A stretch of 64,000 nucleotides of DNA, taken from positions 12,294 to 76,293 of the forward strand of contig JBKQIF010000151.1 in assembly GCA_052148435.1 (NCBI GenBank), in the 5' to 3' direction. The DNA comes from JBEKYD01 sp052148435. GTDB taxonomy: Bacteria > Acidobacteriota > Terriglobia > Bryobacterales > Bryobacteraceae. The translations under genes were made by a program, and so were the position numbers. A model generated the notes under the pieces. It worked only from the letters and a program-made list of their open reading frames with translations, did not search any database and had not been told where the DNA came from. Positions 9,003 to 17,713 of this stretch are shown piece by piece. Every line of letters starts with the position of its first letter. Within the stretch, counting starts at the first letter, position 1.

Positions 9003-9033
9003 TTGTGGGGCAGCCGATTCGCCTGCCCCACAA
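9003..9033. repeat. GC-rich intergenic hairpin after the esterase gene
   Basis: TTGTGGGGCAG (9003-9013) pairs perfectly with CTGCCCCACAA (9023-9033). It lies 27 bp after the esterase stop codon and could end transcription, but the following bases are A-rich rather than T-rich on the plus strand. A related GTGGGGCGG palindrome is at 23349-23371, so it may belong to a repeat family. Confidence 0.6.
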
Positions 9034-9278
9034 AAAAGGCGCCGCAATTCCGAACGGCGCTGCTAACGAAGCTCCCGGAGGCGATGCTCACGCGCGATGC
9101 CGCCCGTTACCGGGGCTATTTTCCGAAACTGGAGATCCTCGCTCCCACGAACCGCTGAATGTGATCGTACGGCCGCCTTCCGCCGTCAACTGAAACCCCG
9201 CGCGTCACGTACGCGCGCAGCCAGGTGCGTGCCCGCAGGCGGCCCTTCGCGTTCCCACCCACCGGGGCCGAGTGGGCG

Positions 9279-9533
9279 TTATCTGTTGCGGGTTGCCGCC
9301 GCGGCCGCCTGCCTCACCTCCCGTTTGGCCTGATCCAACAACTCCTTGGCCTTTTGAGCATGACCGTTCATGTCGAATTCATTGGCCTGTTGGGCCGCCA
9401 CGATCTTTTCAAACGCCTGGTCGATGAAGCGTTGTGCGGCGGCGAGATTCGGATGGCGCGAAACCTGGCCTACGGCGACGCCGCCGATAAAGATCAGAAT
9501 ACCCAGCGCTACGGCAATTCTAGTTTTGATCAT
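9279..9533 (-). CDS. Small membrane-anchored or secreted protein, 84 aa
   Basis: An 84-residue protein with an N-terminal hydrophobic segment (IAVALGILIFIGGVAVGQ, about 6-23), then a charged, helical, Ala-rich body: HPNLAAAQRFIDQAFEKI, AAQQANEFDMNGHAQKAKEL and LLDQAKREVRQAAAAA. It reads like a helical hairpin outside the membrane. Short proteins with this HPNLAAAQ...AAQ-AN-E pattern recur in Acidobacteria and Deltaproteobacteria in my memory, but no function is known to me. It is the only gene on this strand between 7.9 and 10.6 kb. Confidence 0.7.
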   Translation of the reverse strand: MIKTRIAVALGILIFIGGVAVGQVSRHPNLAAAQRFIDQAFEKIVAAQQANEFDMNGHAQKAKELLDQAKREVRQAAAAATRNR

Positions 9534-9678
9534 GAGCAGTATTTTATCCGAATTTTATCCGAGCCAAGGCAGCCTGTCGAATTCTTTTTCCACGTGAGAG
9601 CACCAAAACCTCGAAGCATGACCGATTTGCCCTTCCGCTCACGGTGCCACAGCCGGACTTGCGAAAATAGCAGGAGGG

Positions 9679-10569
9679 ATGTTCGATCGCTTGCGGATAG
9701 CAACCCGGTACAGCCGCGCTCTCGTCTTTGGTGCGTGGCTCCTTGCCCTTCTGCTGGGTATCCGCGGAGCCGCGGCGCCCGATTCCTTCCGTTTCGCGAT
9801 TCTGGGCGACCGGACCGGAGAGGCTCAACCCGGCGTCTACGACCAGGTGTGGAAGGAGGTGGCGGCCGAAAACCCCGCGTTCGTCGTCAGTGTGGGCGAC
9901 ACCATTCAGGGGATGAACGACCGAAGCGCGGAAGAAGAGTGGCGCCAAATCGGGCAGCTTCTCGGTTCCTTCCGCCGCTATCCGCTCTATCTCGCCGCTG
10001 GCAACCACGACATCTGGTCTCCGGCATCCGAACGGCTGTTCCAGCACTACGCGGCGCACCCGCCACACTACAGCTTCGATTACCGGCAGGCGCACTTCAC
10101 CATCCTGGACAACAGCCGGTCCGAACAACTGCCGGATCGGGAACTGGTCTTCCTCGAAGCCGACCTGAAAGCCCATGCCGGGCAACCATTGAAGATTGTC
10201 GTTTCGCACCGGCCGTCCTGGTTGGTTGACGTGGCGCTCCGGAACCCGAACTTCGCCTTGCACCAACTTGCCCGGCGGTACGGCGTCCAGTATGTGATCG
10301 CCGGACATGTTCACCAGATGCTGCGTCTCGAACTCGAAGGCGTGACGTATATCTCAATGGCGAGTTCAGGCGGGCACCTCCGCTTATCCGGACTCTACCA
10401 GGACGGTTGGTTTTTCGGACACGCCCTGGTTGAAGTAGACGGCCGGAGCGCCGGCTTCGAGATCAGGGAAGCCGGTCCGCCGCGCGGCCAAGGCCGGATT
10501 ACGAAGCTGACGGACTGGGGCATGGCCGGCCTGGTCACGAGAGACCGGGAGCCGGCGCCCGCCAGGTAG
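9679..10569 (+). CDS. Secreted calcineurin-like metallophosphoesterase
   Basis: A 296-residue exported metallophosphoesterase. A signal peptide or N-terminal anchor covers about 1-35 (ALVFGAWLLALLLGIRGAAA). The dinuclear metal-site motifs are in order: FAILGDRTGE (GD), FVVSVGDTI (GD), AAGNHDIW (GNHD), VVSHRP (H) and IAGHVHQM (GHxH). These bind two metal ions for phosphoester cleavage. AGGAGGG lies directly before the ATG at 9679. The substrate is unknown; secretion suggests scavenging of phosphate from organic esters. Confidence 0.87.
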   Translation: MFDRLRIATRYSRALVFGAWLLALLLGIRGAAAPDSFRFAILGDRTGEAQPGVYDQVWKEVAAENPAFVVSVGDTIQGMNDRSAEEEWRQIGQLLGSFRRYPLYLAAGNHDIWSPASERLFQHYAAHPPHYSFDYRQAHFTILDNSRSEQLPDRELVFLEADLKAHAGQPLKIVVSHRPSWLVDVALRNPNFALHQLARRYGVQYVIAGHVHQMLRLELEGVTYISMASSGGHLRLSGLYQDGWFFGHALVEVDGRSAGFEIREAGPPRGQGRITKLTDWGMAGLVTRDREPAPAR

Positions 10570-10598
10570 CGTGTCGGGAAACGCGGGATCCCGGCGCC

Positions 10599-11366
10599 CT
10601 ATCGCCAAAACGCAAACCGGCTCTTCTTTCGAGGCTCGACCGGCGTCGCAGCGGAACTCCACACCGGGTCACCGGCAATAATCGCCGAAGGATTCGTGAC
10701 CAGCAACAGTTCGGCGGCTTCGGCCCCCATCTCCCGAGTCAGGATTTCGCGAGCAAAGTCCAACCGCGGCGGGCGATCTTCGGTATCGTGCGCATCGCTC
10801 GCGATCACGTGAACCAGTCCTTTTCGCAGCAAGGCCCAAGCCGATTCCCGAGCGGCTTTGCCGAAACGATCCGTCAACGACTGCGCGGTCACTTGCAGCA
10901 GGCAACCCATCTGCGTCCAGCTTTCCAGCCGCTCGAAAGAACTTTGCAGAATCGGGTTGCGCTCCGGATGAGTGACCACCGGACAAATCCCGCGCGCCAT
11001 GAATCGCCGGAAAATCTCCTCGCTGCTCGGCGGAATCAGCACATCGTCGAATTCCACCATCAAATAGCGAAGACCGTTGATGGTAAACCTGGCGGGTTCC
11101 TGCAAAGCGAGCTGGATGTTGTCGAAATTCAATCGAAAATCGCAGGCCGGATGAATGCGCGGCACTCCACCGGTTGCCTCCGTCAGCTCGCGAATTCGCC
11201 GGTCCCGCACCACCGGATCGAATTTGTACTGCGCATCGCAGTGCGGGGTCGCCACAATATCCGTCGTTCCGGTTTCGGCGGCGAGCCGCAACATCGCGAT
11301 GCTGTCGTCCCGGCTCCGGGCTCCGTCGTCCACACCCCAGATGACGTGGCTATGAATGTCGACCAT
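10599..11366 (-). CDS. PHP-domain tyrosine-protein phosphatase, CpsB/YwqE type
   Basis: A 255-residue cytosolic phosphoesterase. The start at 11366 is chosen because GGAGGG lies five bases before the ATG and the protein then begins MVDIHSHVIWGVDDGA, as family members do. Metal-binding PHP motifs are IHSHV, VDDGA, TPHCD, VVTHPERNP and IASDAHD. Relatives dephosphorylate tyrosine kinases that control polysaccharide export; the partner kinase is not in this window. A longer reading (to 11462) is open, but the extra N-terminus does not look like protein of this family. The C-terminus is basic and aromatic (RKKSRFAFWR). Confidence 0.85.
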   Translation of the reverse strand: MVDIHSHVIWGVDDGARSRDDSIAMLRLAAETGTTDIVATPHCDAQYKFDPVVRDRRIRELTEATGGVPRIHPACDFRLNFDNIQLALQEPARFTINGLRYLMVEFDDVLIPPSSEEIFRRFMARGICPVVTHPERNPILQSSFERLESWTQMGCLLQVTAQSLTDRFGKAARESAWALLRKGLVHVIASDAHDTEDRPPRLDFAREILTREMGAEAAELLLVTNPSAIIAGDPVWSSAATPVEPRKKSRFAFWR

Positions 11367-11647
11367 CCGTCCCTCCATTGTAGAGGCCGCGGATTGGAAT
11401 TGTCTCGGGCCTTCCCGCCACAACCGCGCGCGCAAATCGCGGGCGGAAAATCCCCTCGCCATGTCTTGGAATTGAGTTCGCCACGGAGGCCTGGAAATGA
11501 CGATGGAATTGAAACTGCTTCAAAATACACCTCCTTGGGAGTGGCCGCCAAGGGCCGGAAACACGATCCGGAAAACCCTCCGGGATCGCCGGAGCCCCGC
11601 ACCGACGTCGCGATCGCCCCGATGCCGTGCCACAATATAAGGTTGCC

Positions 11648-12166
11648 ATGTGCCGCATACGATTCGTCCGCCACGCTCTGCTGGCCGCAGCCGTGTCGCT
11701 GTTGGCCGCCTGTACCGAAGACCAGCCTGCGCCGCAGTTGGTGCACACTTACGCCATGGGTGACCGCGTCAATATAGGCCACATCGTCTACCAGGTCTTC
11801 GAGGCGCAATGGAAGCCGTCGCTGGGAGAAGACACCGATTCCCGGGTGCCGCAGAACCGCTTTTTCATCTTGCGTTTCAGCGCCACCAACAGCGGCAGCA
11901 ATAACGAGATCATTCCCAACATGACCCTGGAGGACGAGGCCGGAAATAGCTATCCGGAGCTCAAGGACGGAACCAAAGTGCCGCTCTGGGTGGGCTATCT
12001 CCGCCAGGCGGCGCCCGCCGATTCCATTCAAGGTACGGTGGTGTTCGACGTTGTTCCCAAACGCTACAAGCTGCGCCTGTGGGACGAAGACCACACCATT
12101 TCAGCCCTGGTCGAACTGACGCTGCAATTCGACGATCAAAACAAGGGCATTCCGACCCAACGTTGA
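11648..12166 (+). CDS. DUF4352-like lipoprotein
   Basis: A 172-residue predicted lipoprotein. The lipobox is SLLAAC with the lipidated Cys near residue 22. The ATG at 11648 is preferred over an in-frame GTG at 11627 because AAGG lies just before it and it gives a normal signal peptide. The body resembles the immunoglobulin-like DUF4352 fold: RVPQNRFFILRFSATNSGS, then MTLEDEAGNSYPEL and PADSIQGTVVFDVV, ending in a beta-rich stretch. Such proteins are cell-surface modules with unknown partners. It lies 85 bp before the thioredoxin-fold gene on the same strand. Confidence 0.75.
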   Translation: MCRIRFVRHALLAAAVSLLAACTEDQPAPQLVHTYAMGDRVNIGHIVYQVFEAQWKPSLGEDTDSRVPQNRFFILRFSATNSGSNNEIIPNMTLEDEAGNSYPELKDGTKVPLWVGYLRQAAPADSIQGTVVFDVVPKRYKLRLWDEDHTISALVELTLQFDDQNKGIPTQR

Positions 12167-12250
12167 GCGGCTGATCGCCGATTGCCGACCGCTGAAGGCT
12201 TGCCGCCGAAACGCGACCGGATTCCTCAAACCATGCACTAGAATAGTGCC

Positions 12251-13117
12251 ATGGTTCCCCATCTGCTGCTCTACGCCGCCCTGGTCAATAACGTCCGCTC
12301 TCTGGTGGCGCGGCGGGACTTTGCCGCCGCCGAATACGCCGTAGCCGCCTATCGGGCATCGGCCGGCGCCACCAGTGAGTTGGCCGCGGCGATTTCGTGG
12401 ATGGCCCGCGCGGCGCTGGATGCCCACGACTACGCCAGGGCCGATGCCTACGCCGCCCAGGCCCGTCAGATGGCGGACGGACTTCTGTCCACCCACGCCC
12501 TGGCCGGCGACCCCTGGCTCGCAACCGCGGTCGGCGCCTCCATTGAAGTCCACTCGCAGGCGCTGGCGGGAACCGGAGGGCGCGACCAGGCCGTGGACTT
12601 TCTGAACGCCCAATTGGCGCTGTTCGGCGCCACCGGTTTGCACGAGCGAATCCAAAAGAACCTGAATCTGCTGAGCCTGGTCGGCAAGCCGGCGCCACCG
12701 CTTGAAGGCGTGCCGGCCAGCCAGTTGCGCGGCCATCCACTGCTCCTGTTTTTCTGGGCCCATTGGTGCCCCGATTGCAAAGCCGAAGCCACCGCGCTGG
12801 CCAACCTCCGCCGAGCCTTCGCCCCCAAAGGCCTCCTGCTGGTGAGCCCCACCAAACTGTACGGATATGTGGCTCGCGGCGAGGACGCGCCCCCGGATAC
12901 CGAAACTCGCTACATCTCCGAAATCTGGCGCAAGTATTATGCGGCTCTGGAACCCTCGCCGACCCCCATCGGCTCGAACAACTTTATGAGATACGGCGCC
13001 AGCACCACCCCCACCCTCGTCCTGGTGGATGCCCGCGGCATCGTGCGCTACTATCATCCCGGAGCGCTGAATCAGGTTGAACTGGAAGCTGAGCTCGTCC
13101 AAACGATCGGAAATTAG
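12251..13117 (+). CDS. Thioredoxin-fold (TlpA-like) protein with helical N-terminal domain
   Basis: A 288-residue protein in two parts. Residues 1-145 are Ala-rich and helical, with TPR-like spacing (DFAAAEYAVAAYRAS, DYARADAYAAQARQM). Residues about 150-288 are a TlpA/AhpC-type thioredoxin fold: LVGKPAPPLEGVP, the redox motif FFWAHWCPDCKAEA (CPDC), the cis-Pro region ASTTPTLVLVDARG, and VRYYHPG. It should act as a thiol-disulphide oxidoreductase or peroxiredoxin-like reductase. I see no clear signal peptide, which is unusual because TlpA-like proteins are normally exported; the start could lie elsewhere. Confidence 0.75.
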   Translation: MVPHLLLYAALVNNVRSLVARRDFAAAEYAVAAYRASAGATSELAAAISWMARAALDAHDYARADAYAAQARQMADGLLSTHALAGDPWLATAVGASIEVHSQALAGTGGRDQAVDFLNAQLALFGATGLHERIQKNLNLLSLVGKPAPPLEGVPASQLRGHPLLLFFWAHWCPDCKAEATALANLRRAFAPKGLLLVSPTKLYGYVARGEDAPPDTETRYISEIWRKYYAALEPSPTPIGSNNFMRYGASTTPTLVLVDARGIVRYYHPGALNQVELEAELVQTIGN

Positions 13118-13211
13118 TAACTGGATTTGCTTAGATAGCCCAATGCCGTCGATTGCCCAAAACAAGATTTCGAAACGTGGGCGAGGATCTTTACGCCGCC
13201 TCTCGCCACCC

Positions 13212-16200
13212 TCACCGCACCAGAATATCCGGCAACTCCACGTCCTGCCCATTCACATCCACATGAATCGACGGCCACCCCTCCACAAACCCGATGTTCT
13301 CGAACCGCCCCCCGTTCAAGATAAAAGTATCGAACGACAGCGCTCCCTGAACGATCGGATTCCACGCGAACGCCTGCCGGTCGTGCACCACTTCCTTCGA
13401 GCCGGGGAACGCCACCCACTCCCGCTCCGCATACCCGATCGCGCCGCCCTGGTGGTGCAATTCCATCTCGCCGGGGAATCCGTTCTCGGCGAACCACGCC
13501 TTCGACCGCTCCAGAATCTCGCCCGCCCGCGCTCCCGGCCTGGTGTTTGCGAGAAAGCGGGCCGTCACCTGCGCGGATGCGTGAACGCGCTGGCGGAGAT
13601 CGCCGGGTAACTCACCGAAGTACACGAAGCGCCCGGTCGAAGTTACCAAACCCCACTTTCTGGCGCAGACATTGACAAAGGCGTAATGGCGAAGCCGCGC
13701 GCCGGACGGAACGGTGTGCCGGAAGCTCAGCAACCGCTCGTCGACACCCATCAGCAACACCGTGGGCCGGATGCCGCGGCGAAGCAACTCGTCCGACGCC
13801 ATCGCTTCCATCTCGTACTCCGTCATGCCGGGCTGGATGCGACGGCACACGGAGACTACCGCTTCGGCCGTGTTCCGGCCCAGCCAACGGTACTTCTTCA
13901 TCTCCGATTCGGTAAGTTCATAACGCAGCCGCGCGAACTGGGCGCCGACGTCTTTCAATCCGTCATAAGGAGTATCCGATCCCACCTCGCCGCCGCCCGC
14001 GATTTCGCGGATCAGCGCCAACTTCCGGTCGGGCGCGATCTTGTCTTCGTACCACTTGAACTCCCTGCGCTCGTAGCCGAGGCCCTTCAAGTCCTCGGCC
14101 ATCAACCGCGGCATCTCGCTGTTGCTCGCCACGGCGAACTTGCGGCCATCGGCGGCGACCAGCAGCGATGCGGCTCCGGTCTCGCTCGTGATGACGACAT
14201 GATTATCGGCCAGCCCGGCCGTCATCCAGGAGAAATTATTCACCGCGGAAAGAAGCACGCCCGCGAGTTTCTGCTCCCGCAAAAACTTCTGAACGCGCGC
14301 CATCTTGATGCGGATCTCCGCCTCGAGTTCGGCGCGGCTGACCGGCGCCGCGCCCTCCCGCGGCGGGGCGGGCGGTCCTTTCGCGTCGTCTGCCATGGAC
14401 TGACTTCCTCCAGCCGCGACAGCCCCCGAAGGCGCCTTCAGCCGCTCGAACAGCGCCGCGTCGAACTCCCGCAACCCTGCGATGCCCTTCAGGTGACTGG
14501 TTGACACCCACGGCAGCCAGCCCCGGTGCAATCCGAATCCACGGACCGGCGCGATGCTCCAGTGCTCCTGCTGCCAGCCGGGACCTTTCAGGTCGTAGGT
14601 ACGCCCTGGCAACGCCAGCATCGCTTTGGTGTTGTGCAACAGAATTCGCGCCACCTCCAGGTAGTGCGGGTCTTTGGCGTAGGCCGACAACTTGGCGAAC
14701 TCATCGGCGTCGAACGCCATGTACTCATCCACCAGCGAGTGTCCCGTGGAAATGATCTGCAGCCCGATGGTTGAAACGCCGGCTTTCCAGTGCAGCTTGG
14801 CATTGTCCTCATCGGCCGGCATCGGCGCGTTCCAGATGTAAATATAGGTCTCCGCGTAATCCGCCGAAGCCTCGGCGCGGTCGAGCCATTTCGGGTCGTG
14901 CGTTCTCTCGTACAGCGACAGGTAAGCCTCCAGCGATAGGGTTCCCGCCTCCTTGTCGATCACGTCCGGATTGTCGATCGTTCCACCCACGAACCTGCCT
15001 TGCGCCTGGCCGCTCGTCCACGCGAATTCGGCGGCCCGGACCGCGGAATCCAGATATCTCCTTTCGCCCGTGAGATCGTTCAGCAGCACCAGCAAGGGAA
15101 CGGCGTTGTAGGTGGAAGCCGGAGAAGGGTCCATCACCCTGCCCGTGCCCGGCTCCCATGCGCGCGGGAAGCCGCCCGCCGGCTGCTGCTCGGTCAGCAG
15201 CCAATCGGCGAACTCCCGCGACCACGCCAACCATCGCGGATGCTCCCGCCCCGCGGCTCGTTCCCTCTTCACCGCCCGCAACGTAGCCTTGATGTCGTCT
15301 CCGAATGAGCGCAGGTAAACCCGTTTGTCGCGCGGAATCGCCAGCGCCGTCGCGCCGGTATCCAGGTTGAATCCCTCGCCTTCGGGCGGAGCCACTTTGA
15401 GCTGCGCGAAGGAGTCGAAGATCGCGCTTCCAATCGCGCGGTGTTGCGCCGCCCGCGCACCCGTATCGCGCGCTGCGTCTTCGAGCAGAAACTCGGCGGC
15501 TTCCAGATTCTTCCCCGTGAAGCCCAGGATCGCATTGCGACTCGTCCGGCCCTCCCCCACGCTCTCGATGTAGTTCGGGATCCCGGTGCGGCCGTCGGGC
15601 GCCTTCTCCGCGCGCTCGCCCAGCATATCGATCAGGCTGCGCTCGACCGCGTCGATATCCTGCCAGTTCACCCGCGGCTCCAGCACCCGCCACGCCCAGC
15701 GCCAGGAATCGCGGGCGAGTGCGGGCAGATCCGCCGCTCTGCCGAAGCGGAACGAGGCCTCGTATTGCTGCGTCAACCCGTCTTCGATCGGGTGGAAGCG
15801 CCGCCGCCACTGCTTCATCTGGCCGCCCGGATAAGTGCCGCCGCTGTAAGTGACCTCTCCTTCCGAGCCCGGAAACCACAGGCCGGCCGCGATGCTCTCG
15901 CCCTCCGGCCTCGCGCCGATCGCCGCAAAGCGGAAGCGCCGGTCCACCATCGGTTTCGCCGCCTGGTCGTGTGAGTCCTCGGCGGTGGTTGCCGCGTCGG
16001 GCCTGCTGTCGAGCACGGCCAGCGAGCTCCCATCCGCAAGGCGAATTGCGAACAGCGGCGCCGGCGTGCGATCCTCCCGAATCCGCAGTTCGCCCCAACG
16101 GCCGCCCTCGTACAGATCGGCGCCGCCGATCGCCGATCTGGTCAGGTTCCGCGGTCCACCGTAGATCAGGCCGGGCACGAACAAGTCCACCTCTTCGGGG

Positions 16201-16610
16201 CGCACCCGCCCGCCCGCCGCCAGGGTGACGGCGGAAACGAATCCGCCCTCGGCCGACCCTTCCACCCGAAGCTCCCGGCGAACGGTGACGGCCTCACCCC
16301 GCCGCGCCCAGTTGTCTTCGACTACAAATCGCGCGCCCCCGGCCGCCAGAGTCGCCTTTCCCGAGAACCCGTTGGCGGTGGTGGACACCGATTCGTAGCC
16401 TCGCTCGAATCGCGTGACAGCGCGCAGCGACTTGTCCGCGATCTCGATCTCCACCGGGCGCGCACGGGAGAATCGTATGCCGCCTCCGAACACCACGCCA
16501 TACTCGCCACCGGGGCCCTTTACCGCGGTGACGCTCTGTGCGGAGATCGGTCCACTGGCGAAGGCTACAACCATGGTGGCGAAGACGGAAAAGCCCTTTG
16601 GACAACCCAA
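13212..16610 (-). CDS. Secreted fusion: six-hairpin-glycosidase-like domain plus metal-less M24 (creatinase-like) domain
   Basis: One open frame of 1132 residues. Residues 1-24 are a signal peptide (VVAFASGPISAQS). About 25-735 have beta-sandwich then alpha-helical-toroid character, like glycosidases of the six-hairpin superfamily (GQAQGRFVGGTIDNPDV, GWQQEHWSIAPVRGFGLHRG). About 766-1132 are an M24/creatinase fold with its N-terminal domain (LLSAVNNFSWMTAG). The usual M24 metal ligands are gone: the Asp pair reads FVNVCARKWGLVTSTGRF, and the Glu of the EPG motif is Asn in FAWNPIVQG, while HHQGGAIGYAEREW is kept. A strong GGAGGA lies nine bases before an internal ATG at 14396 (Met739), so the second half may once have been, or still be, a separate start. 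Substrate unknown. Confidence 0.7.
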   Translation of the reverse strand: MGCPKGFSVFATMVVAFASGPISAQSVTAVKGPGGEYGVVFGGGIRFSRARPVEIEIADKSLRAVTRFERGYESVSTTANGFSGKATLAAGGARFVVEDNWARRGEAVTVRRELRVEGSAEGGFVSAVTLAAGGRVRPEEVDLFVPGLIYGGPRNLTRSAIGGADLYEGGRWGELRIREDRTPAPLFAIRLADGSSLAVLDSRPDAATTAEDSHDQAAKPMVDRRFRFAAIGARPEGESIAAGLWFPGSEGEVTYSGGTYPGGQMKQWRRRFHPIEDGLTQQYEASFRFGRAADLPALARDSWRWAWRVLEPRVNWQDIDAVERSLIDMLGERAEKAPDGRTGIPNYIESVGEGRTSRNAILGFTGKNLEAAEFLLEDAARDTGARAAQHRAIGSAIFDSFAQLKVAPPEGEGFNLDTGATALAIPRDKRVYLRSFGDDIKATLRAVKRERAAGREHPRWLAWSREFADWLLTEQQPAGGFPRAWEPGTGRVMDPSPASTYNAVPLLVLLNDLTGERRYLDSAVRAAEFAWTSGQAQGRFVGGTIDNPDVIDKEAGTLSLEAYLSLYERTHDPKWLDRAEASADYAETYIYIWNAPMPADEDNAKLHWKAGVSTIGLQIISTGHSLVDEYMAFDADEFAKLSAYAKDPHYLEVARILLHNTKAMLALPGRTYDLKGPGWQQEHWSIAPVRGFGLHRGWLPWVSTSHLKGIAGLREFDAALFERLKAPSGAVAAGGSQSMADDAKGPPAPPREGAAPVSRAELEAEIRIKMARVQKFLREQKLAGVLLSAVNNFSWMTAGLADNHVVITSETGAASLLVAADGRKFAVASNSEMPRLMAEDLKGLGYERREFKWYEDKIAPDRKLALIREIAGGGEVGSDTPYDGLKDVGAQFARLRYELTESEMKKYRWLGRNTAEAVVSVCRRIQPGMTEYEMEAMASDELLRRGIRPTVLLMGVDERLLSFRHTVPSGARLRHYAFVNVCARKWGLVTSTGRFVYFGELPGDLRQRVHASAQVTARFLANTRPGARAGEILERSKAWFAENGFPGEMELHHQGGAIGYAEREWVAFPGSKEVVHDRQAFAWNPIVQGALSFDTFILNGGRFENIGFVEGWPSIHVDVNGQDVELPDILVR

Positions 16611-16713
16611 GTCAGCTCCTCTTTTGAATCGTTCTTACATATATCATGAGACCGCTGCACGCCCTTCTGGCTGGACCGCGGTCCGGCTGAGCCTGTGCGT
16701 GCAGGCAGCGCCG

Positions 16714-17229
16714 TCACGCGAACAGCACACGATAAACGCGCCCCGGTTCGAGCCGGAGCCGCACGGCGGAATCGGCGTCAGGCTTGCCTTGGACGGTGGT
16801 TCCGTCCTGGCGCCGGATTTCGCGGATGCGCGTGCCCGTGGCCGGCCGGAGCAGATGCTCGCCAGAGAGGCTCGGCCGCAAAATGGCTTCCGAGGCCTTC
16901 CCGCCGTCCCGGCGGATGTCGACGGTGACGCCGCCGCGCGACCGTAATCCGCGCACGTTGCCCTTGGTCCAGGCTTTCGGCAACGCAGGCAGAAAGTCGA
17001 TCCCTCCGTCGTGGCTCTGGAGGAGCATCTCGGCGATGGCGGCGGTCGCTCCAAAATTACCGTCGATTTGGAAGATCCAGGAGCTACCGGACGGGTGCGT
17101 GTCGAACAGATTGGGCCCGGTGCTGTGCTGGAGCAGCAGGCAAACCGATTCCCAGGCCTTTTCGCCGTCGAGCAGCCTGGCCCGGAAATCGATCGCCCAT
17201 GCACGGCTCCAGCCGGTATACGCGCCTCC
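16714..17229 (-). pseudogene. C-terminal fragment of a GH95-type alpha-L-fucosidase
   Basis: The minus strand holds the last ~170 codons of a glycoside hydrolase family 95 protein: GWSRAWAIDFRARLLDGE, STGPNLFDTHPSGSSW, IFQIDGNFGATAAIAEML and LPALPKAWTKGNVRGL are typical of the GH95 C-terminal half, including the Asp of the IDGNFG loop. The N-terminal 500 or more residues are missing; upstream DNA switches abruptly to a cupin reading in a different frame (from 17289). Hence a broken gene. Sequence quality of the fragment is good, so the deletion looks recent. Confidence 0.7.
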
Positions 17230-17288
17230 GGCGCTCGGCCGCGAACTGCAAGTGCGGCCGGGCATGGGCAGAGGGTAGGGGACCTGCG

Positions 17289-17660
17289 CTGGAACGGGAA
17301 CCGCGACCGCACGGCGAGGATCAGATCGTGGTCTCCACCCGTTGAGCCGCTATAGAACCCAACCGTCGTATTGAGCCGGAGGAAAAAGGCGTCGCCCTCC
17401 CGGGCCGGATAGCGCCCTTCGTTGCCGTCCGCGCCGCCGCCGGCCACCATATCGCCGTGTCCCCGGAGAACGTAGTAGATCTCTTCTTCACTCTCATGAT
17501 GGTGAGGGATGTTGGTGCCGGTGGGGGAAAAGTCCATGATGAACAGGCTCACCATCTGGCTGGCCACGGGCTTCACGTCGGCGGCGTTGGCCAACATGAG
17601 CAGTGAAAAACGAGCCGGAGGCTCACGTGGAGGCGGTCGGATGTATACTGATTGCGAGCC
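17289..17660 (-). pseudogene. Cupin-domain protein fragment
   Basis: This frame encodes a cupin half: FSPTGTNIPHHHESEEEIYY with the metal-binding HHH...E motif, RGHGDMVAGGGADG, and LRLNTTVGFYSGSTGGDHDL, ending ILAVRSRFPFQ. There is no ATG until the middle (17597); protein-like sequence (RPPPREPPARFSLLMLANA) continues upstream to about 17660, where the promoter region of the carboxylesterase gene begins. The 3' end runs out of frame into the GH95 fragment. Both ends therefore look damaged. A short functional cupin starting at 17597 and reading through to 16644 cannot be fully excluded. Confidence 0.6.
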
Positions 17661-17713
17661 GGGATGCCCAACGGAACTCCCAGGCTTTACAATCGATAAG
17701 AGAGTCTAAAACT

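Noticed and set aside
10599..11462. Longer PHP phosphatase starting at 11462
   Set aside because: The additional 32 residues are low-complexity and the ATG at 11366 has a clear GGAGGG before it.
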